Shown here piece after piece: positions 56,801-64,000 of a stretch of DNA of 64,000 bases. The stretch spans positions 2,914,001-2,978,000 of the forward strand of contig NZ_CP119862.1 of assembly GCF_029338175.1 (NCBI RefSeq). Direction: 5' to 3'. The notes beneath the pieces were generated by a model that saw only the letters and a list, made by a program, of their open reading frames with translations, was not told the origin of the DNA and did no database searches. This stretch comes from Citrobacter enshiensis. GTDB lineage: Bacteria > Pseudomonadota > Gammaproteobacteria > Enterobacterales > Enterobacteriaceae. The position numbers and the translations under genes are program-made. Numbering within the stretch: the stretch's first letter is position 1; every line of letters starts with the position of its first letter.

Positions 56801-57821
56801 GGTATTCCAGGCCGTCCGTGAAAACAGCGACGATGCCCGCGAATGGCAGACCGGAACCTTTATCGCCCCGACGTTGATTGAGCTGGAAAGCTTTGACGAG
56901 TTGCAAAAAGAGGTGTTCGGACCGGTACTCCACGTGGTGCGCTACAACCGTAACAATCTGGATGCGTTGATCGAACAAATTAACGCGTCCGGATACGGGC
57001 TGACGCTCGGCGTACATACCCGTATCGATGAAACCATCGCTCAGGTCACCGGCTCGGCACACGTGGGTAACCTGTACGTTAACCGCAACATGGTCGGCGC
57101 GGTGGTCGGCGTTCAGCCGTTTGGCGGTGAAGGGTTATCCGGTACCGGACCAAAAGCCGGCGGCCCGCTGTACCTGTATCGCCTGCTGGCACACCGTCCG
57201 GAGAAAGCGTTGGGGACGACGCTGGCACGTCAGGATGCCAACTACGCTGTCGATACCCAGGTAAAAACCGCGCTGATTCAGCCGCTGGTGAAATTAACCC
57301 AATGGGCGGAAGATCGCCCGGCGCTGCACGCACTCTGCCAGCAGTTCAGCGAGCTCAGTCAGTCCGGAACTCAACGCGTGCTGCCAGGTCCCACCGGGGA
57401 ACGTAACACCTGGACGCTGCTGCCGCGGGAACGTGTGTTATGCCTGGCGGAAGACGAGCAGGATGCGCTGGTTCAGGTTGCCGCCGTCATGTCGGTCGGA
57501 AGTCTGATTTTGTGGCCGGATGATAGCGCCCATCGTGAGCTGGCAAAACGCCTGCCCGCCGCCGTTTCCCAACGTATTCAGTTTGCGAAACGCGATGGAC
57601 TGACGTCGCAACCGTTCGATGCGGTTATCTTCCACGGCGACTCCGATCAGCTGCGCGCCTTGTGTGAAGCCGTTGCCGCACGCGAGGGTGCCATCGTTTC
57701 TGTACAGGGATTTGCCCGTGGCGAAACTAACATTCTGCTGGAGCGGCTGTACATTGAACGTTCCCTCAGCGTCAACACCGCGGCTGCCGGAGGTAACGCC
57801 AGCCTGATGACAATTGGCTAA
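53859..57821 (+). CDS. putA: Proline utilisation protein A (trifunctional)
   Basis: Proline dehydrogenase, L-glutamate-gamma-semialdehyde dehydrogenase and DNA-binding repressor in one 1320-residue chain, the E. coli size. Order: ribbon-helix-helix domain (MGVKLDDATRERIKSAAIRI, residues 6-45), PRODH barrel (about 260-570; KGAYWDSEIKRAQ, EFQCLHGMGEPLYEQVTG), P5CDH domain (about 650-1110) with catalytic Glu in LIAETGGMNAM and Cys in SAGQRCSALRVLC, and a C-terminal substrate-channelling lid. Membrane-associated when proline reduces the FAD; otherwise represses put. Confidence 0.97.
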   Translation: MGTTTMGVKLDDATRERIKSAAIRIDRTPHWLIKQAIFNYLEKLENNDALPELPALLAGAANESEESVAQQDEIHQPFLEFAEHILPQSVSRAAITSAYRRAETDSVAMLMEQARLPQPIAEQAHKLAWQLAEKLRNQKTASGRAGMVQSLLQEFSLSSQEGVALMCLAEALLRIPDKATRDALIRDKISNGNWQSHIGRSPSLFVNAATWGLLFTGKLVSTHNEANLSRSLNRIIGKSGEPLIRKGVDMAMRLMGEQFVTGETIAEALANARKLEDKGFRYSYDMLGEAALTAVDAQAYMVSYQQAIHAIGKASNGRGIYEGPGISIKLSALHPRYSRAQYDRVMEELYPRLKSLTLLARQYDIGINIDAEEADRLEISLDLLEKLCFEPELAGWNGIGFVIQAYQKRCPFVIDYLIDLATRSRRRLMIRLVKGAYWDSEIKRAQMDGLEGYPVYTRKVYTDVSYLACAKKLLGVPNLIYPQFATHNAHTLAAIYQLAGQNYYPGQYEFQCLHGMGEPLYEQVTGKVADGKLNRPCRIYAPVGTHETLLAYLVRRLLENGANTSFVNRIADATLPLDELVADPVEAVEKLAQQEGQAGLPHPKIALPRDLYGHGRENSGGLDLANEHRLASLSSALLNSALQKWQAKPMLEQPVADGEMAPVINPAEPKDTVGFVREASPGEVEQALQSAVDSAPIWFATPPQERAAILQRAAVLMESQMQQLIGILVREAGKTFSNAIAEVREAVDFLHYYAGQVRDDFDNETHRPLGPVVCISPWNFPLAIFTGQVAAALAAGNSVLAKPAEQTPLIAAQGIALLREAGVPAGVVQLLPGRGETVGAQLTADNRVRGVMFTGSTEVATLLQRTLATRLDTQGRPIPLIAETGGMNAMIVDSSALTEQVVVDVLASAFDSAGQRCSALRVLCLQDDIAEHTLKMLRGAMAECRMGNPGRLTTDIGPVIDHEAKSNIEGHIQAMRAKGRPVFQAVRENSDDAREWQTGTFIAPTLIELESFDELQKEVFGPVLHVVRYNRNNLDALIEQINASGYGLTLGVHTRIDETIAQVTGSAHVGNLYVNRNMVGAVVGVQPFGGEGLSGTGPKAGGPLYLYRLLAHRPEKALGTTLARQDANYAVDTQVKTALIQPLVKLTQWAEDRPALHALCQQFSELSQSGTQRVLPGPTGERNTWTLLPRERVLCLAEDEQDALVQVAAVMSVGSLILWPDDSAHRELAKRLPAAVSQRIQFAKRDGLTSQPFDAVIFHGDSDQLRALCEAVAAREGAIVSVQGFARGETNILLERLYIERSLSVNTAAAGGNASLMTIG

Positions 57822-57835
57822 GGCTGTGGTTAATT

Positions 57836-57862
57836 AAGGCTCCGGTAACGGAGCCTTTTTTT
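57836..57862 (+). terminator. putA intrinsic terminator
   Basis: AAGGCTCCG and CGGAGCCTT with a TAA-type loop, followed by seven T, 15 bases after the putA stop. Confidence 0.9.
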
Positions 57863-57880
57863 ATGGAGCCAGAGGGAAGC

Positions 57881-58276
57881 ATGAACCGAATTTTACTGAC
57901 GTGCGCTGCGCTGCTGTTGAGCAGTCAGGCGCTGGCCGATGACTGCGCGAACGCCAGCACGCAAACCGAAATGAACACCTGCGCCGCCGCACAATTTCAG
58001 GCAGCCGATAAAAAACTCAATGAGACCTGGCAGAATGCGCTGACCCGCGCCGCGCCGCCGCAGCGTGAATTGCTGAAAAAAGCACAGAGCGCGTGGATTG
58101 CGCTCAGAGATGCCGATTGCGCATTACTCAGCTCCGGAACGGAAGGCGGTAGCGCACAGGCGATGATCGCCAGTCAGTGTCTGGCAGACAAAACCGCAGA
58201 GCGCGACGCTTTTTTAGCCTCGCTGCTGCAGTGTGAAGAAGGCGATTTAAGCTGCCCGTTGCCGCCGGCCGGTTAA
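57881..58276 (+). CDS. LprI/DUF1311-type secreted protein
   Basis: 131 residues from the ATG after GAGGGAAGC; an ATG six codons earlier overlaps the putA terminator and lacks a site. Signal peptide (ILLTCAALLLSSQALA). Mature domain has the DUF1311 (lysozyme-inhibitor LprI-like) pattern: DCANASTQTEMNTCAAAQFQ with two Cys, then KAQSAWIALRDADCALLSSG and a third pair of Cys near MIASQCLADKTAERD and LQCEEGDLSC. Probably disulfide-bonded in the periplasm; lysozyme inhibition is by family only. Its TAA overlaps the rutR stop. Not present at this place in E. coli K-12 as far as I know. Confidence 0.8.
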   Translation: MNRILLTCAALLLSSQALADDCANASTQTEMNTCAAAQFQAADKKLNETWQNALTRAAPPQRELLKKAQSAWIALRDADCALLSSGTEGGSAQAMIASQCLADKTAERDAFLASLLQCEEGDLSCPLPPAG

Positions 58277-58911
58277 CGCACGCGAATGCCTTCGATGATC
58301 ATCCGCTGAACGTTCTCGACCGTTTGGTTAAAAAAGACTTCATCGCGCAGCGTTGCGCCCGTCACAGCTTCCACCTGAGGGGCAAAATCCGCGTAATGCT
58401 GCGTTGAAGCCCAAATCATAAAGATAAGATGGTGCGGATCGACGGGCGCAAGTTTGCCGCTTTCGACCCAACCGGCGATCAACGCGGATTTCTCGTCAAT
58501 CAGCGCCTTCAGATCGCCCGTTAACTCTTCCATCAGTAACGGCGCCCCCGCCAGCATTTCCATGCAAAACAACCTTGAAGCCTGCGGGTAATCACGGGAA
58601 ACCTCCAGCTTCAGGCGGATATACTCTTTGATCGCCACCAGCGGCGCGAAATCCTCACGAAACGCCTTTAGCGGCGCCAGCCAGATGTCGAGGATCTGGC
58701 GCAGTACCGCCACATACAGCGCCTCTTTTGACGGGTAATAATAGAGAAGATTAGTTTTGGATACACCCGCCAGTTCAGCAACCTGCTCAAGCCGGGTACC
58801 ATGAATGCCAAACTGGGAAAAGGTGTTTAATGCGGCGTTAAGAATGGCCTGGCGTTTTGCGCTAACGGCCTGCGAACGTTTACCTGGTTTTTTGACTGCG
58901 CTTTGTGCCAT
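58273..58911 (-). CDS. rutR: TetR-family pyrimidine-responsive regulator RutR
   Basis: TetR-family repressor that in E. coli binds uracil or thymine and controls the rut operon and carAB. 212 residues. Helix-turn-helix LEQVAELAGVSKTNLLYYYP near residues 42-62; the rest is the helical ligand-binding part. AAGGAGAGGGCGC before the ATG. Not followed or faced by rutABCDEFG here; an EamA transporter gene lies upstream on the same strand. Confidence 0.92.
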   Translation of the reverse strand: MAQSAVKKPGKRSQAVSAKRQAILNAALNTFSQFGIHGTRLEQVAELAGVSKTNLLYYYPSKEALYVAVLRQILDIWLAPLKAFREDFAPLVAIKEYIRLKLEVSRDYPQASRLFCMEMLAGAPLLMEELTGDLKALIDEKSALIAGWVESGKLAPVDPHHLIFMIWASTQHYADFAPQVEAVTGATLRDEVFFNQTVENVQRMIIEGIRVR

Positions 58912-58980
58912 GCGCCCTCTCCTTTTTTATTTGCGATGAGCATAACAAATCTTGCGGGGGTTAACCCAGGATTGGTTTGC

Positions 58981-59916
58981 TTACTGAGGGTCCGATGGCA
59001 CTTGCGACGCATCGTCAGCGGTGCTCTCCGCTGAGGTTGCTTTCCGCTTCAACTTCAATTCACTGACCAACACGCCAGCAATAATAAATACCGCGCCCAA
59101 CAGCGCCAGTAACGGTAAACGCTCTCCGGCAATGCGGCCAAAAATCCCTGCCCATACCGGTTCACCGGTATAAATCACCGTTGCCCGCGTTGGCGAAACG
59201 CTGCGCTGCGCCCAGTTCATCGTCACCTGGATAATCGCACTGAAGATGCCCAGTCCGAGGGTAACCACCAGCAATCCCGTAGACATCGGCGGGACCGACT
59301 CCCCGGCCGGCGCCATGGCGATGAACGCCACCAGCGATGCTGTTACCAGTTGCACCACCGTCACCCGACGGACATCCACTTTCCCCGCCCATGCGCTGAT
59401 AAGAATAATTTCAGCCGCAATCGCCACCGCGCTGGCAAGCGTAATCAACTCGCCTTCGCCCAGCGCCAGTAGGTTATCACCCGGACCCGCAAGAAAAATC
59501 AGTCCGATGAACGCCAGCACAATGCCCACACAGGGCATCAACCCCGGCATCCGCCCCAGACAAAGCCATTGCAGCAAGGGCACCAGCGGCACATACATCG
59601 CGGTGATAAAGGCAGATTTGCTGCTGGGGATGTACTGCAATCCCCAGGTTTGCAGGCTATAGCCGAGCGCTATCGAGACACCGATCGCCACACCTGCTTT
59701 ACATTCCAGCCAGGTTAACCCGCGCAATGTGCGCAGTGACAGCAACGCCACGGCCAGCGCCGCCGTCGCAAAACGAATACCGACAAAGAAAAACGGCCCG
59801 CTCTGGGTGACCGCATATTGCACAGCCAGAAAGGTACCGCCCCAAAACATCGTGATGATGATGAGGATGGCTTCCTGGGGCTTTATGGAGAAGGAGTAAC
59901 CTGAACGTTGTGACAT
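58981..59916 (-). CDS. EamA/DMT-family transporter
   Basis: Drug/metabolite transporter superfamily permease, 311 residues with ten predicted helices in two repeats (first repeat AILIITMFWGGTFLAVQYAV, second repeat starting LITLASAVAIAAEIILISAW with YTGEPVWAGIFGRIAGERLP). The C-terminus is a charged tail (KLKRKATSAESTADDASQVP). Substrate unknown. Ends 69 bases before the rutR start, so co-transcription with rutR is possible. It stands where the rut operon stands in E. coli. Confidence 0.85.
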   Translation of the reverse strand: MSQRSGYSFSIKPQEAILIIITMFWGGTFLAVQYAVTQSGPFFFVGIRFATAALAVALLSLRTLRGLTWLECKAGVAIGVSIALGYSLQTWGLQYIPSSKSAFITAMYVPLVPLLQWLCLGRMPGLMPCVGIVLAFIGLIFLAGPGDNLLALGEGELITLASAVAIAAEIILISAWAGKVDVRRVTVVQLVTASLVAFIAMAPAGESVPPMSTGLLVVTLGLGIFSAIIQVTMNWAQRSVSPTRATVIYTGEPVWAGIFGRIAGERLPLLALLGAVFIIAGVLVSELKLKRKATSAESTADDASQVPSDPQ

Positions 59917-59982
59917 GGGACACCCAATGAGCAGAATCCCTTTAGTCTGCGTTGCGTTTTGTTACAGTTCAACCTTGCGGAC

Positions 59983-60011
59983 CAAAAAAAACCGCCGGAA
60001 TATCCGGCGGC
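59983..60011 (-). terminator. ymdF terminator
   Basis: Minus-strand CCGCCGGA-TAT-TCCGGCGG followed by eight T, about 60 bases after the ymdF stop. Confidence 0.88.
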
Positions 60012-60070
60012 GGTGGCCTCATGGCGTGTGAGTATCACCTGCACCCAACGCCATGGAAGATTCAGACAGG

Positions 60071-60244
60071 CTAGCTGTTACGGTTGCCGTGACTACTTTT
60101 GCCCCCTTTTTTGCCTGCTTCTGATGCACGTTGCGGATCGTTCTTGAAGTTACCCCCGCTGTGCTGGCCACCTTTACGGCCTGCTTCTGATGCTCTTTCA
60201 CGGTCTTCCGCAAAGTTGCCGGAACCGCCCCGATGGTTTGCCAT
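60071..60244 (-). CDS. ymdF: KGG-repeat stress protein YmdF
   Basis: A 57-residue frame with GGAGGTCAGTA before its ATG. It is Gly/Ser/Lys/Arg-rich with two to three copies of a con-10/GsiB-like unit (ASEAGRKGGQHSGGNF, ASEAGKKGGKSSHGN) and the start ANHRGGSGNFAEDRERASEA. This is the E. coli YmdF family, a hydrophilic, probably desiccation/general-stress-induced protein. Function not known. Longer overlapping frames on either strand are shadows of its repetitive codons. Confidence 0.9.
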   Translation of the reverse strand: MANHRGGSGNFAEDRERASEAGRKGGQHSGGNFKNDPQRASEAGKKGGKSSHGNRNS

Positions 60245-60629
60245 TACTGACCTCCGTCATTGATTAGACATCATACTGCGTAGGTGCCGAGGAGTGACTC
60301 CTCACGCAACAGATGGACATCGCCATCATTTTCGCTGCGTGGAAATAAGCTTAGTGAAGTTCCCCTTATCAGCCAGCAAATCGTAATATCCTGCAACAGG
60401 ATCACCGGAATAAAAGAAATAATCCCCTCCAGAAATCAATAAGCCTTTCTTATGACTAAAAAAAGTCACATGGTTAAAAATGTATCATTTTGCGTCAAAG
60501 AGAAGATGTATGAATATTGTTATAAATCAAAAGAATGGTTGTGAAATTTGCACTCTCCCCAGTACGTCATATCTTTAAATGGAGGTAGCGAATCGCTACG
60601 GAGACGATAAAACCGAGGAGTAGTGCAAA
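60245..60629. other. ymdF-wrbA divergent region (385 bp)
   Basis: No gene seen. Contains a perfect short palindrome GAGGAGTGACTCCTC (60289-60303), an AT-rich part (60400-60560) where promoters for wrbA and ymdF, both stationary-phase type in E. coli, would be expected, and the wrbA ribosome site. No confident operator identified. Confidence 0.5.
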
Positions 60630-61226
60630 ATGGCAAAAGTTCTGGTGCTTTATTATTCCATGTACGGACACATTGAAACCATGGCGCATGCGGTGGCTGA
60701 GGGGGCAAGTAAGGTACAAGGCGCTGAGGTTATCATTAAGCGCGTACCAGAAACCATGCAGCCTGACATCTTCGCAAAAGCCGGGGGTAAAACGCAGAAC
60801 GCCCCCGTTGCAACCCCACAGGAACTGCCAGAATACGACGCGATTATTTTTGGCACCCCCACCCGTTTTGGCAATATGTCCGGTCAAATGCGCACCTTCC
60901 TGGATCAAACGGGCGGGCTGTGGGCTTCCGGCGCGCTGCACGGCAAACTCGCCAGTGTCTTTAGTTCAACCGGAACCGGCGGCGGTCAGGAACAAACCAT
61001 TACATCGACCTGGACCACCCTGGCGCATCACGGAATGGTGATTATTCCTATCGGTTATGCCGCACCGGAATTGTTTGACGTTTCACAGGTTCGTGGGGGG
61101 ACGCCATACGGCGCGACCACGATTGCAGGCGGTGACGGCTCACGACAGCCAAGCCTGCAGGAACTCTCGATTGCGCGCTACCAGGGCGAATATGTCGCGG
61201 GCCTGGCAGTAAAACTTAACGGCTAA
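60630..61226 (+). CDS. wrbA: NAD(P)H:quinone oxidoreductase WrbA
   Basis: Flavodoxin-like FMN enzyme reducing quinones by two electrons; stationary-phase induced in E. coli. 198 residues. FMN phosphate-binding loop [20 protein letters not shown] near residue 6, then [20 protein letters not shown] and [28 protein letters not shown] before the ATG. yccJ follows after 20 bases. Confidence 0.96.
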   Translation: MAKVLVLYYSMYGHIETMAHAVAEGASKVQGAEVIIKRVPETMQPDIFAKAGGKTQNAPVATPQELPEYDAIIFGTPTRFGNMSGQMRTFLDQTGGLWASGALHGKLASVFSSTGTGGGQEQTITSTWTTLAHHGMVIIPIGYAAPELFDVSQVRGGTPYGATTIAGGDGSRQPSLQELSIARYQGEYVAGLAVKLNG

Positions 61227-61246
61227 TCTTCAACAGGAGGATTCGA

Positions 61247-61474
61247 ATGCCAACTCAAGAAGCGAAAGCTCATCGCGTCGGCGAATGGGCAAGTCTGCGT
61301 AATACGTCACGAGAAATAGCCGAGGCCATTTTTGAAGTCGCCCAGTACGACGAAAAACTGGCGGAAAAGATTTGGGAAGAAGGCAACGATGAAGTGTTGA
61401 TCAAGGCCTTCAATAAAACAGATAAAGATTCGCTCTATTGGGGCGAGCAAACCATCGACCGTAAAAACGTGTAG
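61247..61474 (+). CDS. yccJ: Small conserved protein YccJ
   Basis: 75 residues, cytoplasmic, unknown function, consistently after wrbA and probably co-transcribed (ACAGGAGGATTCGA before the ATG). Sequence [20 protein letters not shown] and [20 protein letters not shown] is mostly helical. Confidence 0.93.
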   Translation: MPTQEAKAHRVGEWASLRNTSREIAEAIFEVAQYDEKLAEKIWEEGNDEVLIKAFNKTDKDSLYWGEQTIDRKNV

Positions 61475-61480
61475 CGATAA

Positions 61481-61512
61481 CTCCCCCGTTCACACGGGGG
61501 AGCCTTTCCTTT
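61481..61512. terminator. Terminator between convergent yccJ and agp
   Basis: CTCCCCCGT and ACGGGGGAG around TTCAC-type loop, with CCTTTCCTTT following on the plus strand. Its right edge overlaps the agp stop. Confidence 0.7.
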
Positions 61513-62752
61513 AGTTTGCCGCGTCGTTCAACACACGATCAAACTGGTCGATCGGACAGAATCCATTCGAGTCTATCGGGCACCCTTTAAGCTCCAGCGT
61601 CACACGCTGCGCCGGTGATTTAAGCGTCAGAACCTCCGCATTACGCAACTGCTGCGTACTCTGGTACACATACTCGATTTTCATCAGATCGCGATTGGCT
61701 TTACTGTCATGCCAGCGCTGGAACACAATCTTACCGCCAATCGGCGTACGCTCATTCTGGTTATGTAACTGATACGGTTTGAAATCCAGCGCGGTTAACA
61801 GTGACGCGATGTTTGAGTCATGACCGACCAGTACGGTGATTTTCGGCGCACTGCTGCGCTCGCTCACCAGCGCTTTATCAATATATTTCACCAGCGGCGC
61901 GGCCACATTACGCGCCACCTCGCCGGAGGTAAACAGGCTGTCCTGATAACCGTTTTTCAGTTTCGACAGCACTTTCCATTGTTGGTCGGTTTTAATCTCG
62001 CCCCAGGCCACCTTTTCCATCGGGAACCCTTCGTAATACTGCAGCGTAAAGGCATCGACCAGTGAATTCCCCACCTTCAATGGACCTGAAACGCCAGGCT
62101 CTTGTTGGTATTTCGCGCTAAAGCTGTCTTTGGCATCGAGAAGCGAACACTGCTGTTTTTCTTTGCAGGACGGCGAGTCTTTGTAGTTCGTCATCTGCTC
62201 CAGCAACTGATAGCTCTCATTAAGCTGCATCTGGCTGCGCTCTTTCTCCATCGCGAGAACCGCCTTCTCGCTAAACGCCGCGGAATCATCGGTGATCACC
62301 GGGTTAAAGGTCGGGTCCATGGTGCCCATTTTTTCCTGATGGTGTACAGGAATGTCGCATCCAGGGAATGCCCCGGTGATAAAGAACTGCGCCGTGGCTA
62401 CCGTGCGTTGCAGGCTGTTGGCATAGGTGTAGACCGTATCCGGCGCCGGGCATTCGCCTGACTTCACCATCCCCTGCTCTGCCAGCCACTCGCGCATATA
62501 ATGGCCCATATACACTTCCAGCACCCCTCCTTTGGTGGTGAGCTGACCGCCTGGCACATCCCATTCAGGCCACTTATTTGGCGTAGATTGTTCAAGGACG
62601 CTGCCATTATTGGCCAACGGCGCGCGCAGGTTATGTCGGCTCATCATTAACACTTGTTGCAGTTGATAACCTTCCGGCGTGGTCTGCGCCTGTGCGTGAC
62701 CCGACAACAATAAAACCCCTGCCACACTTGCGGCGAGTAACGATTTTTTCAT
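61511..62752 (-). CDS. agp: Periplasmic glucose-1-phosphatase
   Basis: Histidine acid phosphatase hydrolysing glucose-1-phosphate in the periplasm; also weak phytase. 413 residues, E. coli length, with signal peptide ending SGHAQA. Catalytic RHNLRAP motif ([15 protein letters not shown]) near residue 40 and the proton donor region [13 protein letters not shown] near residue 310. Even number of Cys, as for the family's disulfides. Confidence 0.96.
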   Translation of the reverse strand: MKKSLLAASVAGVLLLSGHAQAQTTPEGYQLQQVLMMSRHNLRAPLANNGSVLEQSTPNKWPEWDVPGGQLTTKGGVLEVYMGHYMREWLAEQGMVKSGECPAPDTVYTYANSLQRTVATAQFFITGAFPGCDIPVHHQEKMGTMDPTFNPVITDDSAAFSEKAVLAMEKERSQMQLNESYQLLEQMTNYKDSPSCKEKQQCSLLDAKDSFSAKYQQEPGVSGPLKVGNSLVDAFTLQYYEGFPMEKVAWGEIKTDQQWKVLSKLKNGYQDSLFTSGEVARNVAAPLVKYIDKALVSERSSAPKITVLVGHDSNIASLLTALDFKPYQLHNQNERTPIGGKIVFQRWHDSKANRDLMKIEYVYQSTQQLRNAEVLTLKSPAQRVTLELKGCPIDSNGFCPIDQFDRVLNDAAN

Positions 62753-62839
62753 CCCTACAACCTCTTGTTGTTATCAAATTTCTCTAAGTGTGACAGAAAT
62801 ATGACATTTTTCCGGGAACGCTTTCGCAAAACGGAAGAT

Positions 62840-63550
62840 TTACCGCAACGCGGTAATGCCAAAATGAAGCTGGAGTTTGCGGATACCCAGCGGCGTAAAG
62901 GTGACCTGGCGACTGCCCGCCGTGGTTGTGATCCATCGTTGTTGTTCGAAATAGGTCAACAGAGCGGCACCGAGTACGCCCCCGGTATGGTAGCGCCGCT
63001 CACTCCAGTCCAGGCAACCGCAGCTCAGCTTTCTGCGCGACACGCCAGCGCCGGTCTCGATACCTATTTCGGCGAGTTTGTCCTGCCCCAGCGGCGTTAA
63101 CGCGTCGCCCTCCGCGGTTATCCATTGCCGGGAAATCAGGGTGTCAAAAAGCATGACGGCGATTTCTCCTGCAAGATGGTCATAACAGGTGCGCGCATGG
63201 CGTAAACTGAGCGGCGTGGCAATTTTACGTGTTGTGGAAGACGCCCACGCCACTCCCATTAGCCGTTCCAGCAATTGCGCTATCTCTGTGCTTGCCAGCC
63301 GAAAATAGCGATGCCGCCCCTGAGCCAGCGAGATAACAAATCGTTGCTCACACAAGCGCGCCAAATGCGCGCTGGCGGTAGATGCCGAAACATCCGCCAC
63401 CGCACTGAGTTCCGTCGCCGTCCACGCGCGCCCATCCATTAAGGCGCTCAGCATGCGTGATCGCGATTTATCCGCCATCACCGCAGCGGTCAGCGCCATC
63501 CTTGACTCGAGTTCGTACTCCTCTTCATTTTCTGAAATGAACGACGTCAT
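62840..63550 (-). CDS. ArsR-type winged-helix regulator
   Basis: 236 residues from the ATG after GAGGGGCTT; an ATG 14 codons upstream gives the longer form. N-terminal ArsR-like winged helix near residues 20-95 (MLSALMDGRAWTATELSAVA, ASTASAHLARLCEQRFVISL, GRHRYFRLAS). The C-terminal domain has KLSCGCLDWSERRYHTGGVL, with a CxC pair and conserved WSERRxH that suggest a metal or reactive-ligand sensor. Cognate ligand unknown. A TSUP permease on the same strand ends 58 bases upstream. Confidence 0.82.
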   Translation of the reverse strand: MTSFISENEEEYELESRMALTAAVMADKSRSRMLSALMDGRAWTATELSAVADVSASTASAHLARLCEQRFVISLAQGRHRYFRLASTEIAQLLERLMGVAWASSTTRKIATPLSLRHARTCYDHLAGEIAVMLFDTLISRQWITAEGDALTPLGQDKLAEIGIETGAGVSRRKLSCGCLDWSERRYHTGGVLGAALLTYFEQQRWITTTAGSRQVTFTPLGIRKLQLHFGITALR

Positions 63551-63607
63551 AAGCCCCTCTTTAACCCGCATAATCTGCATTGACCCTGGCACGGAATCCC
63601 CGCAAAG

Positions 63608-64000
63608 TCACGATGCAGCGCGGAGTATCATTTCGAGACCCAGCCCCATCAGGCAGAGCAAAAAGCAGCGTTTAAACACTAACGGTGATATCACCCGACG
63701 CACACGGGTGCCGATCCACTGACCGACGAGCGCGGGAATAATGGCGAATGCCGATAAAGTGACCGACTGAACCGGCAGCGCGCCGTGCCACCATAATCCG
63801 AGCGCTAGTGCCAGCGTCGAGAAAGTGAAAGAGATGCCCAACGCCTGTACCAGTTCCTCTTTCTCAAAGCCGAGGGACTGGATCCACGGCACCGCGGGCA
63901 TCACGAAAACACCGGTGCCGCCGGTCAGCAGCCCTGTCACTACCCCCACCATCATCGAGACCGGTTTTTCACGTTGTGGATCGACCCGGATTCGTTTCCC
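63608..64000 (-). CDS. TSUP-family permease (TauE/SafE), C-terminal part
   Basis: The frame is open to the window edge, so the N-terminus is missing; 130 residues are seen. Start of visible part RVDPQREKPVSMMVGVVTGL; repeats of the TSUP family with GLLTGGTGVFVMPAVPWIQS and ALGISFTFSTLALALGLWWH, and a last membrane helix. TSUP proteins carry sulfite, sulfoacetate, thiosulfate or other anions; the substrate cannot be told here. Same strand as the ArsR-type regulator, and likely its partner. Confidence 0.83.
   Translation of the reverse strand, partial: GKRIRVDPQREKPVSMMVGVVTGLLTGGTGVFVMPAVPWIQSLGFEKEELVQALGISFTFSTLALALGLWWHGALPVQSVTLSAFAIIPALVGQWIGTRVRRVISPLVFKRCFLLCLMGLGLEMILRAAS

Noticed and set aside
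56163-57062. A 299-codon minus-strand frame within putA
   Set aside because: Antisense to the P5CDH domain; a shadow of codon usage.
60019-60213. A 64-codon minus-strand frame near ymdF
   Set aside because: It is the neighbouring frame of the repeated ymdF codons; ymdF itself has the ribosome site and family match.
60567-60941. A 124-codon minus-strand frame over wrbA
   Set aside because: Antisense to the FMN-binding part of wrbA, which is certain.

Overview
The window is ordinary enterobacterial chromosome, and its gene order matches the Escherichia coli/Salmonella backbone almost gene for gene: rne, the flagellar flg region, murJ, pyrC, the osmoregulated periplasmic glucan (OPG) genes, curli, phoH, efe, put, wrbA and agp. 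Divergence from E. coli K-12, a complete curli locus, an intact efeU, and the absence of pgaABCD and of the rut operon suggest Citrobacter or a close relative. The species call is inference; the family-level placement is secure.

Layout. 1-2.1 kb: 3' part of rne. 2.2-13.8 kb: flagellar genes, with flgBCDEFGHIJKL on the minus strand and flgA, flgM and flgN on the plus strand. An FlhDC box sits between flgB and flgA, and sigma-28 promoters precede flgK and flgM. 13.9-17.8 kb: rimJ-yceH-yceM-murJ operon. 18-29 kb: mdtH, yceB, pyrC (PurR box and start-switch hairpin), dinI (LexA box), bssS, solA, the tiny yceO, yceJ-yceI, trhO, lpxL, mdtG, msyB, yceK. 29.1-34.6 kb: opgGH and divergent opgC. 34.7-42.2 kb: clsC-ymdB, ymdA, csgBAC, the long csg intergenic region, csgDEFG, ycdZ. 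42.3-44.6 kb: ghrA-ycdX-ycdY.

44.8-47.05 kb is the one clearly accessory stretch. A tRNA-Ser(GGA) gene (serX) is followed by tandem repeats of about 180 bp, each ending in a copy of the last 19 bases of the tRNA and each carrying a terminator-like hairpin. This is the architecture of the E. coli tyrT/rtT repeats. Next comes an IS3-family (IS150-like) element with a duplicated left end and a twice-frameshifted transposase. It lies in the loop of what reads as the phoH terminator.

47-64 kb: phoH with an upstream Pho box; Fur-boxed efeUOB (ferrous iron/acid pH uptake); putP and putA divergent around a control region with several GTTGCA PutA operators; an LprI-like secreted protein; rutR without its rut operon; an EamA-family exporter; ymdF (57 aa); wrbA-yccJ; agp; an ArsR-type regulator; and the start of a TSUP-family permease cut by the window edge.

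No CRISPR array, prophage, integrase or defence island was seen. The best candidates for further work are the serX repeat cluster and the terminator-loop insertion sequence.
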